Part shown: positions 26,416 to 36,011 of the stretch, in pieces
Layout of the letters: the number at the start of each line of letters is the position of its first letter
Position numbering within the stretch: the first letter of the stretch is position 1
Assembly (NCBI RefSeq): GCF_022171985.1
Contig: NZ_JAJVHF010000017.1
Span: 1 to 53,556 of the forward strand
Source of the DNA: Huaxiibacter chinensis
Lineage (GTDB): Bacteria > Pseudomonadota > Gammaproteobacteria > Enterobacterales > Enterobacteriaceae
Reading direction: 5' to 3'
DNA length: 53,556 bases
Position numbers and translations under genes: made by a program
The notes under the pieces: generated by a model
The model's database searches: none
The model's input: only the letters and a program-made list of their open reading frames with translations
Told to the model about the DNA's origin: nothing

Positions 26416-27504
26416 ATGACTAAAGAGAAAGATACTGAGCAGCAGGACCTGGTCACCAGGGCTTTCTCTGTTAGAGAGAAAGAATCAGGTAAAGACATCA
26501 TTTTGCGTCCTAACAGCAACCGTACGGTGCAGTCTATTGCTTTGATGCGGCTCGGGCTGTTCGTCCCATCACCAAAGAGTGTGGGGCGTCAAAATCGGGA
26601 ATATAAAACGGTTGGCTTTGACGCAACGAAAGAGTTACAGACGCTCTCTTTAATGGAGAGCGAGGGGTTCACCAATATTTCAATTGTCGGTGAGCGTCTT
26701 GATATGTCAGTAGATTTTAAGACGTGGATGGGCATCATTCGAACCTATGCCAATCATCCGATTAACAATGACACGATAAGCTTAAAATTCACTGAATTCC
26801 TCAAGCTATGTACGCCTGAAAATTATCGCTCATCTACAGCGTCCAGAAAACGTATAGACGCCTCCTTACGCAGGTTAGCATCCGTTACCTTGTCGTTCAC
26901 CAGTAATAACTCGTCCAAAGTCTATACAACGCATCTGGTACAGTCTGCCCTGTTAGACCCGGAATCAGATCAGGTTGTCCTTCAGGTTGATCCTAAGATT
27001 TTCGAGCTCTATCAATACGATCATAAGGTTTTGATGCAGCTGAAGGCAATTAAGGAGTTGGCCAAGAAGGAAAGCGCCCAGGCTCTCTATACGTTCATAG
27101 AGTCATTACCGCCAAATCCTATACCGATATCCCTTACTCGGCTGAAAAATCGTCTGAACCTCAAAACACGAGCAAATAGTCAGAATGCTACCGTGAGAAA
27201 GGCTCTTGAAGAGTTGGCATCGATAGGATACCTCCAGTACACCGAAATTAAGAAAGACGGAAAAGTATACTTCCAGATTCATAAGCGGGATCCCGATCTG
27301 AATTTGAACAATACTCAGCCTCCTTTAGAAGTGGTTGAAGATGAAGAAGAGAACTCAGGGTCTTCTGTTTTAGAAGGTGAGTTATGCCCACCAGCTGACC
27401 CGATAGACGGCGATGATGTTCTTACCGTCCATGATTTAACCGCTGAAGAACTGCGCTATATTCGTAGTCTTCGAAGCCAGAAAAAGAACAGCAACGCCAG
27501 CTAA
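26416..27504 (+). CDS. repB: RepHI1B-like plasmid replication initiator (replicon B)
   Basis: A 362-residue iteron-binding initiator and paralogue of the replicon A protein. Shared blocks are AFSVREKESGKDIILRPNSNRTVQSIALMRLGLF, LDMSVDFKTWMGII and the C-terminal winged helix (LTRLKNRLNLKTRANSQNATVRKALEELASIGYLQY, about 233-270). An acidic tail (about 295-362) is absent from the replicon A protein. Two clusters of 21-bp iterons, a DnaA box and GATC sites lie upstream, and an inverted-iteron array lies downstream. No strong ribosome-binding site is seen before the ATG. It probably drives its own origin and controls copy number by handcuffing. Confidence 0.88.
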   Translation: MTKEKDTEQQDLVTRAFSVREKESGKDIILRPNSNRTVQSIALMRLGLFVPSPKSVGRQNREYKTVGFDATKELQTLSLMESEGFTNISIVGERLDMSVDFKTWMGIIRTYANHPINNDTISLKFTEFLKLCTPENYRSSTASRKRIDASLRRLASVTLSFTSNNSSKVYTTHLVQSALLDPESDQVVLQVDPKIFELYQYDHKVLMQLKAIKELAKKESAQALYTFIESLPPNPIPISLTRLKNRLNLKTRANSQNATVRKALEELASIGYLQYTEIKKDGKVYFQIHKRDPDLNLNNTQPPLEVVEDEEENSGSSVLEGELCPPADPIDGDDVLTVHDLTAEELRYIRSLRSQKKNSNAS

Positions 27505-27508
27505 AGTT

Positions 27509-27532
27509 AACCCGGCGGTTCAGGCTCCGGGT
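27509..27532 (+). terminator. Hairpin after the replicon B initiator gene
   Basis: ACCCGG pairs with CCGGGT around a GCGGTTCAGGCT-like loop, a few bases after the stop. The T run is weak, so termination efficiency is uncertain. Confidence 0.5.
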
Positions 27533-27579
27533 GCTAAATTACTTCTTCGATTTTCGTTAGTCCCAGCCCGCTCTTTCAC

Positions 27580-29415
27580 GTCAACGGTAATGAGTCAAAA
27601 GTCATTACCGTTGTCATTGTTCTCTACCACCCTATGTAGATCGAGATTGCGAATTCAACGCTTTCTCCTGAGTCACCTGTTAACACCCGGTTTCTACGCT
27701 TTACTTCATTGGCCAGTACATCCAACGGAAAATATCGTAACGGGGTGACAATGGCAGTGAGTTGACCCACTCACTACCATCGACATTCAAATCCCGGCTT
27801 CTCTGGTAGCTATAGTGACAATGGTAATGATGTGTACCTTACTGGCATTGTCATTGTCCTCCGAGTGTGCGTTCAGCTTTGGGAGGACACCGGAACTTAA
27901 TGCGGCGAGTCACGGCCATTGTGAATCTCGATTGGATTGGCGAATACGGCTTCCGGTTGGGCCAGATGTCAATGGTTATGCTTCATCCAGCTCATTACTG
28001 TAGTCATTGCCGTTCAGCTGAGCTGATGCTCCTCTCATTCTATGTGGCGACAACGGTAGTGAGCCCAGAAAGTGACTACCGTTGTCATGGCCGTCCAGTA
28101 GAGCGGGTCAACCTCTTAAATCACAGGGTGACAACGGTATTGAGCCCAGAAAGTCACTACCGTTGTCATGGACGTCTGGTTAAGCGGATCTACCTCTCAA
28201 TTCACAGGGTGACAATGGTAGTGAGCCCAGCAAGTCACTACCGTTGTCATAGTCGTCCCGTTGAGCAGATCAACCTCTTAACTTACAGGATGACAACGGT
28301 AGTGAGCCTATTAAGTCATTACCGTTGTCATTGCCATCCAGAAGAGCGGATGATCCTCTCAATTCATACGGCGACAATGGCACTGAGCCCAGCAAGTCAC
28401 TTCCGTTGTCATAGCCTTCCAGAAGAGCAGATGAGCCTCTTAATTAACAGGGTGACAACGGTAGTGAGCTCATTAAGTCATTACTATTGTCATGGCCGTA
28501 CAGCTGAGCTGATCATCCTCTCAATTCACACGCCGACAATGGTAGTGAGCTATTAAAGTCACTACCATTGTCATAGACGTCCAGTTAAGTGGACCATCCT
28601 CTCAATACACACGGTGACAACGGTAGTGAGCCATTAGAATCACTACCGTTGTCATTGCTTTTCAGGTGCACTGATAAGGCTCTCAATAGACACGACGACA
28701 ATGGCAGTGAGCAATTAGAGTCACTTCCGTTGTCATTGCTTTCAGCTGAGCTGATAAGGTACGTCATTTACACGATGACAATGGCAGTGAGCCAATCGAG
28801 TCACTACCGTTGTTAATGCCGACCAACCGAGGGAAGGGTCCGCTCAAAGAACTGAGTGACAACAGTAGTGAGATCATCCAATCACTACCATTGTCAGCTT
28901 AAACCTGTAGGACGAAGAGGCTTGTCCGATAAAATGACGACAATGGAAATGAGCCTATCCATCACTACCACTGTCATTAAAGTCCAGCGGTTCAACGTTA
29001 ATCAGTAGCTCCGGATGACAATGGTTGTGAGTCAGGCAATTCCCAAGCATTAAGTGACAGCAGCGTAACACCTCTAAGCTCACTCCTGTTGTCAGGGGTT
29101 AGGGTATTGAGTCTCTACCGTCGTCAGTGTTTCTGAGACACCAGTATTGCAGATCACTACAATTGTCACTTAAGTATCGACGGGGGAATAGATGCAAGTG
29201 ACTGGCTAACCAGTACCAGTTTAGATTCAAAACGATCCCATCTTTGTGGATGCACTTGAGTAAGCTCGTATGACGATATGTCAGAGAAGTGACAACGGGA
29301 GTGAGTTGCCGGACTCACTACCGTTGTCATCCCCGGTTGAAGGAAGAGGATCCCCGGGGCTGTATATTTACCGGGTATCCTTACTCAAGGGTTTCGACAC
29401 TCACTCCCATTGTCG
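27580..29415. repeat. Array of inverted iteron pairs with an 81-bp period
   Basis: About 18 inverted pairs of the replicon B iteron (TGACAACGGTAGTGA, about 9-11 bp, TCACTACCGTTGTCA). From 28048 to 28857 eleven pairs start at 28048, 28129, 28210, 28291, 28372, 28453, 28534, 28615, 28696, 28776 and 28857, that is, every 81 bp. The DNA between pairs (around CGTCCAGTTGAGC and CTCTCAATTCACAG) is also conserved. Outside this core the pairs are irregular and decay towards 29415. The region 27505-29581 has no credible gene. It probably titrates initiator and sets incompatibility or copy number. Confidence 0.85.
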
Positions 29416-29550
29416 TAATCAACGAGTGTGCATTGTCTTTTAAAAGCATCGCTGGAAACGTACGATTAAAGTAACTTTTCTTTCGGTTCTTCCTTGCGAA
29501 TCTCTGAAGACGTACTGGCTGATCGGAGTCAAGGAGGGCAGTAAAATTGA

Positions 29551-29573
29551 AGCCGTCAGTTTTACTGTCGGCT
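29551..29573 (-). terminator. Terminator of Ig-like gene 2
   Basis: AGCCGTCAG/CTGTCGGCT inverted repeat just beyond the stop of the minus-strand gene, followed by a short T-rich stretch on that strand. Confidence 0.6.
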
Positions 29574-29581
29574 CCGGGTAG

Positions 29582-32002
29582 TTACTTCAACTCGTCGATC
29601 TGAATCATGAATTCTGAGGTGCCAACTTTCCCATTTTCGGAAGGATAAACGGGTAACAGAAGATTATCCCCCTGGCCCATATCTATTTGCACCTCAACTG
29701 ACTCACCTGGAGCCGCCTGTGCCCCGTTAAATTTAATACCGAAGGCTGCATCCTTCCGCACAGTCAGCGTTGCGTTCTGGACCCCTTTAGCAATTTCTCC
29801 ATTTGTCTTACGCAGAACGTTAGTGGACAGGTACGCAAGGGGTACGCCATCTGTCGTTTTGAGAGGCGAACTGACCGATAATGTGCGTAGATTATGTAAC
29901 TGCACAAGGTTATTCGGTAGATAACTGAACTTCTGAGTATAGGTTTTGGTATTCGACTGACTATCGGCAACTGTTACGCTAATTGAATAATTTTCAGATG
30001 GTTCGAAATTTGGGAACAGCCTCGGATACTCAGGCATGTATGTATCTTTGCCTGCCGGTGACCACGTAAGCTCAACGTTATCAGCTGTGGGGCCACCTAC
30101 GAGCTGAAGACGGGTTATCCTCGGGGTTGTCAGATTATCTGCCAGAGCGATCCTGAGGTTCTCCAGGCCGTACACTACCGTATCGTCTTTTACCGGCTTT
30201 CCGTCGAATGTTATGGCCACTGTCGGAGGAGTGTTATCCAGAGCAATTTCTCCGAAAGTTTTATTGGTCTGGTTCTGGAAGAAGTCCCTGATGTTGACCT
30301 CAACGTTGTATTTTCCTTCAGACTGACGGGATAAATCATAAGCAATCGTGTAGTTACCTGAGATACGAGATTTGATTACGCCTGTGGGTGACATCCGGGT
30401 ACCGGTGTTCTTATCGGAAAGATAAAATTCCCTCAATGAGACCGAGTCGAACCAGTTACCATCGCCTTCAAGTGACGCCAGTACATCCAGCTGCTTGTTA
30501 GTCTCGTCATATGATATCGAGTTTATTACCGGCAGTTGTTTATTGTTCCAGCGTGTCATAATCCATTGCTCAGACCGCAAAATGGGATTGCTGATGCTGC
30601 GAACGAAGTAAAGGATCCTATTGTAGCCCTGGGTACCCAAGGCCATATCAAACGTCTCAGGCGCTTCACACGAGGTTTTTCCTGCCGGAATGGTGCAGGT
30701 CGCCTTACCGCCGATCTCTTGTGCAAAGGGCCGGGCTTCAACGTTAAAACGAAGTCGGGAAATTTTAATTGGCAGTCGTGATGAAGCCACACTCTCAAAA
30801 TCCTTCCACTTAACCCAGTTCCCCTTGTCATCGAGGAAATCTACCCAGGTACCCGCAAATGCAGGCGTTTGGTTTGCAGATGGGTTTAGAACGAGGCTGT
30901 ATGACGGATAATACCCTCCCCACTGGCCAAAGTTCGCCATACGAGCCATATCCCCATTAATTGAGCCATAGGGAAGAGTCATTTCAACATAAGCATAAGT
31001 GCTGTCTACAGCTATCTCTTTGGGGGCGGAATATTGATTGATGAACTGAAGCCCACCTTCTGAATAAGCACGGTAGTTAGATTTTGGGATCCGGTAGACT
31101 AATCGAATAGGGTTTTCGTTAACGACCATACCGGCTTTGTAAGCCGGATAATTAGAAACCCCGGGTACGACGCTGGAAGACGTATTTGGATCATGAACGG
31201 CCCACAGTGTCATCTCACCCAGCGTGTTGTCGTAGCGAAATTTTTGAGTTGGCAGCGTTCGGCTATTACCTGCGTTATCGAAGATAACAACTTTTGCAGT
31301 AAAGTCTTCATCCAGGTTGCTGTCTGGTATTCCGGTTCCCTTAACTGAATTCTTAGAGTAAGTGTGGTACATCTTTTGGCCGGATACGTCATACTGCATC
31401 TGTGTAGTGCTGTAGAGGCTACCGTCCTGCCTGTAAATATATATTAGGCCCTTATCAATACCATTTGCATCACTTACGCCCGAAGAGGTGAAGTCATACT
31501 GCCCCGTTGCCTCTAATCCAAGCTTCCACACGTCACCAGCGGTAGAGCCAGAACCAGTATTAGCGGTAAGAGCATTTGCCGCTGGAGGGGTGACATCAAT
31601 TAGCCAGTTATAGTTATAGGTCGCTACAGGCTTCTGATTGAGATCTAACACGTTTATCTGAACGACAAATTTGCCTTCACCCAAAGCAGGCAAAGTTACT
31701 TTTTTGCCGTAGAACTCACTACCGTCAGCAGCTGTTAGTCGGTCTGATACACCCGTCCGTGTAGTCGTAGTATTAAGAATGACAGTTCCAGTGTCTTTCG
31801 TGACTTTGACATTAACGAAACGATCAAGACCTGAAATAAGTGTCAAAGTTACCGGTGATGCCGGATTAAGCATAAGACGAGAAGACGGGGCGTGGATCTC
31901 AATACCGTTCGTGTCTTTAAAGGCCGATTCATATATCTGAGCTGGGGCCTGAACAGACATACCGAGTCCGGCTACAGCAGTAATAAAAGCGAGATGTTTC
32001 AT
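29582..32002 (-). CDS. Large secreted Ig-like domain protein 2 (DUF4165-like)
   Basis: An 806-residue exported protein. The signal peptide ends VQAPAQ near residue 22, and an AAAGGGG ribosome-binding site precedes the ATG. The same domain order as protein 1 is clear: YESAFKDTNGIE opening, SGLDRFVNVKVTKD, IDVTPPAANA and LDNTPPTVAITFDGKPV domain starts, the cysteine pair in ATCTIPAGKTSC, and the C-terminal LTVRKDAAFGIKFNGAQAAPGESV block. It is nearer to protein 1 than to protein 3 by eye. It lies on the opposite strand beyond the iteron array, so the two flank replicon B. A near copy of the dispersed palindrome lies within its 5' third (31692-31703). Confidence 0.85.
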   Translation of the reverse strand: MKHLAFITAVAGLGMSVQAPAQIYESAFKDTNGIEIHAPSSRLMLNPASPVTLTLISGLDRFVNVKVTKDTGTVILNTTTTRTGVSDRLTAADGSEFYGKKVTLPALGEGKFVVQINVLDLNQKPVATYNYNWLIDVTPPAANALTANTGSGSTAGDVWKLGLEATGQYDFTSSGVSDANGIDKGLIYIYRQDGSLYSTTQMQYDVSGQKMYHTYSKNSVKGTGIPDSNLDEDFTAKVVIFDNAGNSRTLPTQKFRYDNTLGEMTLWAVHDPNTSSSVVPGVSNYPAYKAGMVVNENPIRLVYRIPKSNYRAYSEGGLQFINQYSAPKEIAVDSTYAYVEMTLPYGSINGDMARMANFGQWGGYYPSYSLVLNPSANQTPAFAGTWVDFLDDKGNWVKWKDFESVASSRLPIKISRLRFNVEARPFAQEIGGKATCTIPAGKTSCEAPETFDMALGTQGYNRILYFVRSISNPILRSEQWIMTRWNNKQLPVINSISYDETNKQLDVLASLEGDGNWFDSVSLREFYLSDKNTGTRMSPTGVIKSRISGNYTIAYDLSRQSEGKYNVEVNIRDFFQNQTNKTFGEIALDNTPPTVAITFDGKPVKDDTVVYGLENLRIALADNLTTPRITRLQLVGGPTADNVELTWSPAGKDTYMPEYPRLFPNFEPSENYSISVTVADSQSNTKTYTQKFSYLPNNLVQLHNLRTLSVSSPLKTTDGVPLAYLSTNVLRKTNGEIAKGVQNATLTVRKDAAFGIKFNGAQAAPGESVEVQIDMGQGDNLLLPVYPSENGKVGTSEFMIQIDELK

Positions 32003-32306
32003 TCTTATTCCCCTTTAGGTTTGGTGTTATTTTAAGCTTTTCCTAAAGGTCACTATGTTCGTAAAAGTATAAAAAACTTCTCCATATGGTGCTCGAAATT
32101 ACAAATCTATAATTTGCCTTTCGACAAACCTTATTGTGCGTTCAGGACGGAAATCTTTCTTTTTGGAATTACATCTGACATTTCTGTGGTGTCCAAACTG
32201 GCAACGATTGCAAAACTTATAACATTAGCCTGAAACTATCGGCATCCACATATCGCATTAAGTGATGCTTTTACTTTATGTAAAAAAGAATCAGGATAAA
32301 TTAGGT

Positions 32307-32438
32307 ATGTCAGATATAAATGCGTTAACGGACGGCATATATGAATCAAAACCTGGCGGCATTACGCCACCAGTCGAGAGGGGAGTGAACCTCAGTCAGT
32401 ACGTCTACCTTCGTTCCGCAAGGCGCTTCTTGTTGTGA
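32307..32438 (+). CDS. Possible 43-residue peptide
   Basis: An open frame (MSDINALTDGIYESKPGG, ending YLRSARRFLL) with AGGA about ten bases before its ATG. It lies in the otherwise empty 32003-32466 region between Ig-like gene 2 and the accessory genes. It may be a small gene or a remnant. No family is recognised. Confidence 0.3.
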   Translation: MSDINALTDGIYESKPGGITPPVERGVNLSQYVYLRSARRFLL

Positions 32439-32466
32439 ATTACAAACTGCCCTGGCGAGAACTGCA

Positions 32467-33054
32467 TCATTTCACCCCTAGCAACACACGTGCCTCTTCA
32501 ACGGTTTGCCAAGAAGGCATTGCTACGCCAGATTGAGTGCCGTTGCCCCTGCGCTCACCTGTGTCACATTCTACATAAAGACGCATCAGCATCGCTTCTG
32601 TTTCAGCGGCCCGGCTATTATCCATTACCAGTTCTGCTGCGCGTCGTAGCTGTTCTGGAATGTCATTCCACATTCCCGCACCACTTCTGTCTTTGTTAGT
32701 GAGCAAGTCTTCAATAGCAGATGAAGCCATGTTAAGCAGGTCAGCCGAAACTAAAGGCATCGGCGGGGCGGTATAGAGGATTCGACGTCTTCCGCGTCTG
32801 TCTGGATCGTATTTATCATAAAAAGCTTTGTTCACATCTTCCCAGTGCCACTGAAGTTGCCCGGTTGCGTCATGGTGGCAAAACTCGCACTGATAAACAG
32901 GCGCAATCGACATAACTGCCTTTCCAATACGTGCCAGTACAGCAACTTCGTCAGCTCTGAGACTCATTGCTTCGCTTGGGTTACTACCCTCGGCAAATTC
33001 CAAAATTTGTTCAATACGTTCTGGTGTGAAAGTGGTCATAGGCTTTGAAAACAT
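32467..33054 (-). CDS. Phage/plasmid accessory protein, weakly Ead/Ea22-like
   Basis: A 195-residue protein. A CEFC pair (near residue 56) and the segment WHWEDVNKAFYDKYDPDRRGRRRILYTAPPMP recall the RTLYTAPP signature of phage Ead/Ea22-like accessory proteins. The C-terminal half is helical. It is followed closely by two other minus-strand accessory genes. Its role is unknown; phage origin is an inference from that signature. Confidence 0.6.
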   Translation of the reverse strand: MFSKPMTTFTPERIEQILEFAEGSNPSEAMSLRADEVAVLARIGKAVMSIAPVYQCEFCHHDATGQLQWHWEDVNKAFYDKYDPDRRGRRRILYTAPPMPLVSADLLNMASSAIEDLLTNKDRSGAGMWNDIPEQLRRAAELVMDNSRAAETEAMLMRLYVECDTGERRGNGTQSGVAMPSWQTVEEARVLLGVK

Positions 33055-33097
33055 ATTTTTCCAGTTGTGCTTACCATATCATCAGGCATTAGGAGCG

Positions 33098-33361
33098 TTA
33101 GCGAATAATTAACAGGTCAGGACCAAAACTAAATCCTTCCCCCATACGGTCTTCATGACGGGAGACATATGCCTTACCGTATTTCTCCAGATCCTGTAAG
33201 CGATCTTTTGCCAGATTCCACGAGTATTCCTGGCCCCACACGGGTCCGTCACGCCCGTCAAAGCGGTCAGGTTTACAATTTGCTTTCAGAAGAGCGTAGA
33301 CATGCTCCACCGTGGGTAGCTGCAAAGCACTATTAGCCTGAGAAACGGCAGTATGCGTCAT
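33098..33361 (-). CDS. Small accessory protein, function unknown
   Basis: An 87-residue mixed-fold protein (NSALQLPTVEHVYALLKANC...GQEYSWNLAKDRLQDLEKYGKAYVSRHED). Only a weak ribosome-binding site is seen. It lies between the Ead-like gene and a methyltransferase gene on the same strand. Family not recognised. Confidence 0.55.
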   Translation of the reverse strand: MTHTAVSQANSALQLPTVEHVYALLKANCKPDRFDGRDGPVWGQEYSWNLAKDRLQDLEKYGKAYVSRHEDRMGEGFSFGPDLLIIR

Positions 33362-33454
33362 TTCTGTTCACTCTTTATTGATTTAGTCAGTTAAGCCGGT
33401 CAGGTAACTTTAACCGGCTACTCGTATTAAGATTTCTTTCCGGTTGCTTGTCAG

Positions 33455-34216
33455 TTAGCGGCGAAGATCAATTTCAAGGCGGGCTGTTTTGACCTTTGTT
33501 CCGGACTCCCTAAATGTATCATCCGGAAGAGGCGAAATTTGTCCGCCAAGTTGTTTGACTCGCTCCCTGAGCGCTTTTGTCAGTGTGTCTTCCCGGAACA
33601 ATACCCCAGCTGACAGAATGGCCTGTAAGCGACCTCGCTTAGCGAGCATTGCGATGGCATGCATGACATGTTTAACGTCAGAGCGTTTAAGGAATGGTGG
33701 ATTCATAACGATAACATCAAAAGTTTCATCGGGCTGGTACCCAAGAAAGTCGGTATGCACCAGCTCGACTCCTGTGCTAAGGACACTATCGTTCTTCACT
33801 GCAAGGAATCGCTCATCGTTCAATTCGATCCCGGTAATCAATGCATCCGGAGCCGCCAGTTTTAAGGCTTTCAGAATGCGGCCATCACCAAACTCTGGCT
33901 CCAGTACACGCTCCCCGGCAGCTGGTTCAGCGCGTAGAACCATATCTGTGACTAAATTCTCAGGTGTAGGGAAGAAATTGAACAGATCTCGTGGGATGTC
34001 AACCGAACCTGTCAGAATGATTTGCTCGATACGCTCAGCTGCATCCGCCGTAAAAATATGTGCCTGCTCTTTTCGGTTCCATTTGCCACCGGCGGCTTCG
34101 AGCACTTTGTTTGTCTTAACATAAATGCTGCGGTCGAGCTGGTCGGCCAGGAAAAGAAAGTTCCCTTCAGCACGGCAGCGAGATAAGACGTTCAGAACTT
34201 CAGTTGAGATTTGCAT
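33455..34216 (-). CDS. DNA N6-adenine-type methyltransferase
   Basis: The ATG at 34216 has GGAG six bases upstream and gives 253 residues; the longer frame from 34279 lacks this. After an N-terminal domain of about 85 residues (LADQLDRSIYVKTNKVLEAAGGKWNRKEQAHIF), a class I methyltransferase domain follows: FFPTPENLV, AdoMet motif LEPEFGDGRILKAL, GIELND, and the catalytic VMNPPF (NPPF at 172-175). Its methyltransferase core resembles that of the protein at 19159-20850 (LEP.G, GIEL, VMNPPF), so the two are related. It is a lone methyltransferase with no nuclease nearby; anti-restriction is likely. Confidence 0.82.
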   Translation of the reverse strand: MQISTEVLNVLSRCRAEGNFLFLADQLDRSIYVKTNKVLEAAGGKWNRKEQAHIFTADAAERIEQIILTGSVDIPRDLFNFFPTPENLVTDMVLRAEPAAGERVLEPEFGDGRILKALKLAAPDALITGIELNDERFLAVKNDSVLSTGVELVHTDFLGYQPDETFDVIVMNPPFLKRSDVKHVMHAIAMLAKRGRLQAILSAGVLFREDTLTKALRERVKQLGGQISPLPDDTFRESGTKVKTARLEIDLRR

Positions 34217-34296
34217 TAAAACTCCATTAAGAGGATTTACCCGCCTGGCGGCAGCGGGTTGGTTACTTAAACGGGACAATTCAGATTTGGCCTTGG

Positions 34297-35061
34297 TTAG
34301 TCGGCAGACAACAGCAGGGATGGGCTGTTATAAGAGAAGCGGTCAACGGGAGCCTTATCAAATCGCTGACCGCTTGCATCAGGGGTCAGAACGAGTCCGT
34401 TATGGGCGCAATGAATGTGGAGCAACATATCCCCGCCGGTGTTGATGTGTAAGGCAGGCACACCCTGATCGATTTCGAACATGACACCAAAACAGGGGTT
34501 ACCTTCCTTGTTAACAACTTCACAGTGGATGTTATGTTGGCCGGTAACGCTGACCTGATAGGCCTGACTGTCCTCTTCTGGCAGTGTTTCCTCCTCCAGG
34601 CGCCAGTCCTGAAGTGTGAGGCTAATTTCAGGGGTGTCATGCTCTTTCTGAAGAGCCTGGATACCTTTACGGAACAGCTGCATCATTTCAGGAGTAAGGC
34701 AGTCTTCCTCAGCTCCAAAATGTTCTTTCCAGCCTTCAGGATCTGCATACATCCAGACGTTTTTAGCGAGCGAAGGTAAGGAAGCATCAGGCTCTACAAG
34801 GAGGTGAGGGATGTTCTCTTTGATTCCGAGATAACGTACCGGCTGGCCATTAAGCGGTAACCCATCCGACACTGTAACTTCTGTTCCTGGCAAGACGACG
34901 CTGTTTACCAGACCTCCACAATGTTCGGCCACCACGCGGCCTAAATCTGCCATAAACATCCGATGCTTTTCTGGTGAGTCCAGCTCACCAAGGAGTTCAG
35001 GTTTAAGCAGTAAACCGGTAATAATCTCAGTCAGTTCACGAGGAGATACTAATTTATACAT
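34297..35061 (-). CDS. Accessory protein of unknown function
   Basis: A 254-residue acidic protein. The N-terminus is helical (SPRELTEIITGLLLKPELLGEL), followed by mixed strands and a C-terminal part with HCEVVNKEGNPCFGVMFEID and HIHCAHNGLVLTPDA. AAGGA precedes the ATG. A TATTAG-box promoter lies 28 bp upstream, and the gene is followed by the methyltransferase gene, so the two may be co-expressed. I do not recognise the family. Confidence 0.65.
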   Translation of the reverse strand: MYKLVSPRELTEIITGLLLKPELLGELDSPEKHRMFMADLGRVVAEHCGGLVNSVVLPGTEVTVSDGLPLNGQPVRYLGIKENIPHLLVEPDASLPSLAKNVWMYADPEGWKEHFGAEEDCLTPEMMQLFRKGIQALQKEHDTPEISLTLQDWRLEEETLPEEDSQAYQVSVTGQHNIHCEVVNKEGNPCFGVMFEIDQGVPALHINTGGDMLLHIHCAHNGLVLTPDASGQRFDKAPVDRFSYNSPSLLLSAD

Positions 35062-35088
35062 TTTGTTTTCCTTTTCTGTGTTGGCTTT

Positions 35089-35121
35089 ATATTACCAATC
35101 CAGATGCACGAGCTAATAACC
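35089..35121 (-). promoter_or_regulatory. TATTAG-box promoter 3, for the 254-residue gene
   Basis: On the minus strand GGTTATTAG (35113-35121) is followed by 18 bp and the -10 TAATAT (35089-35094). An A/T tract precedes it. Confidence 0.6.
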
Positions 35122-35291
35122 TCCAGACAACTTTTTCAAAAATTATTTACTTAAAGCAGGGTGCTAATATGCGCAAGAAATGAATTTAGGAAGGACGGCT
35201 TCAAATTTAACTTTTTGGTTTTTTATTTTAGACGGACTTTAAAATAGCATCGTTGATAAAATAATAAACATGGTTTGTTTTTTTGTTTGTA

Positions 35292-35320
35292 TTGACAATC
35301 AAATGGGTATAAATTAATTT
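35292..35320 (+). promoter_or_regulatory. Promoter for the 35384 gene
   Basis: A perfect -35 TTGACA (35292-35297) is followed after 17 bp by TAATTT (35315-35320). The leader then holds a G+C-rich stretch (CACCGCCCCGGCGGCACCGG) just before the ribosome-binding site. This differs from the TATTAG-box promoters. The remainder of 35122-35291 is A+T-rich and empty. Confidence 0.5.
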
Positions 35321-35383
35321 ACTTACATGGCGTATATTTAACGCCACCGCCCCGGCGGCACCGGGCATAAAAGGAAAACCATT

Positions 35384-35908
35384 TTGAAACCGATGCTCAA
35401 AAAAGATTTTTTTTCAGCTATTGAAAACCTTCTCAAAGCTGGCTTTCAACCTCGCTTTTACACTGTTAACAGTGGCCGAATCGGTCTCATTACATTCACT
35501 GATAAAAATGGAACAAAACAGGTTGAACAGGTTTATTCCTGCACTTCTTTAGCCGCCAATACTTTTGGAAAGCGCTTCACCACTTGGTTAGAAGAAATTT
35601 TTCAAAAGCATAATGAAGAAAAAGTAGCTGATTCCGGGTTCGAGGTTGGTAGCCGTGTCTGGGATAAATTGATGTATACGTTGCGCACCATTTCAGAAAT
35701 TCGTGCCGGGGGGGTGCTGGTGCTGGATAACGGTGCACAGCGTACACTGGATGAAGTGCAAAAAACGGCACCTGAAACAAACCAGGTGGAGCCAAAGGAA
35801 ATCTCTTCACTTCAGGAGCTGCTGAACGCTTCCAAAAATCTGGAGCCGACTTCGCCTGAGCTAATTGCGGCTCTTAATGAGGCTCTGTCAACCGCCATAA
35901 AACGGTGA
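35384..35908 (+). CDS. Accessory protein of unknown function, TTG start
   Basis: A 174-residue protein. The TTG at 35384 has AAGGA eight bases upstream and is preferred to the ATG three codons on. The first half is compact (FFSAIENLLKAGFQPRFYTVNSGRIGLITFTDKNGT); the C-terminal third is Glu-rich and helical. It heads a row of small plus-strand genes to 37152. Family not recognised. Confidence 0.65.
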   Translation: MKPMLKKDFFSAIENLLKAGFQPRFYTVNSGRIGLITFTDKNGTKQVEQVYSCTSLAANTFGKRFTTWLEEIFQKHNEEKVADSGFEVGSRVWDKLMYTLRTISEIRAGGVLVLDNGAQRTLDEVQKTAPETNQVEPKEISSLQELLNASKNLEPTSPELIAALNEALSTAIKR

Positions 35909-36011
35909 ATGCAACGGCAGTCTGGCACATCAGGCCTTGTCAGAGATTAGGCCTGAAAAGCACTTACGTACCGATATAACACCTAATTCCCCTCTAAGGA
36001 GATTGCCCTAA

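Noticed and set aside
27867..28556. A 229-codon open frame with 27-residue repeats (HYRCHGRPVE type)
   Set aside because: It is the translation of the 81-bp iteron array, which stays in frame because 81 is divisible by three. The conserved features are the inverted iterons, not codons, and there is no ribosome-binding site.
28048..28870. A CRISPR-like array (regular repeats and spacers)
   Set aside because: The repeats are palindromic initiator iterons, the sequence between them is itself conserved, and no cas gene is present.
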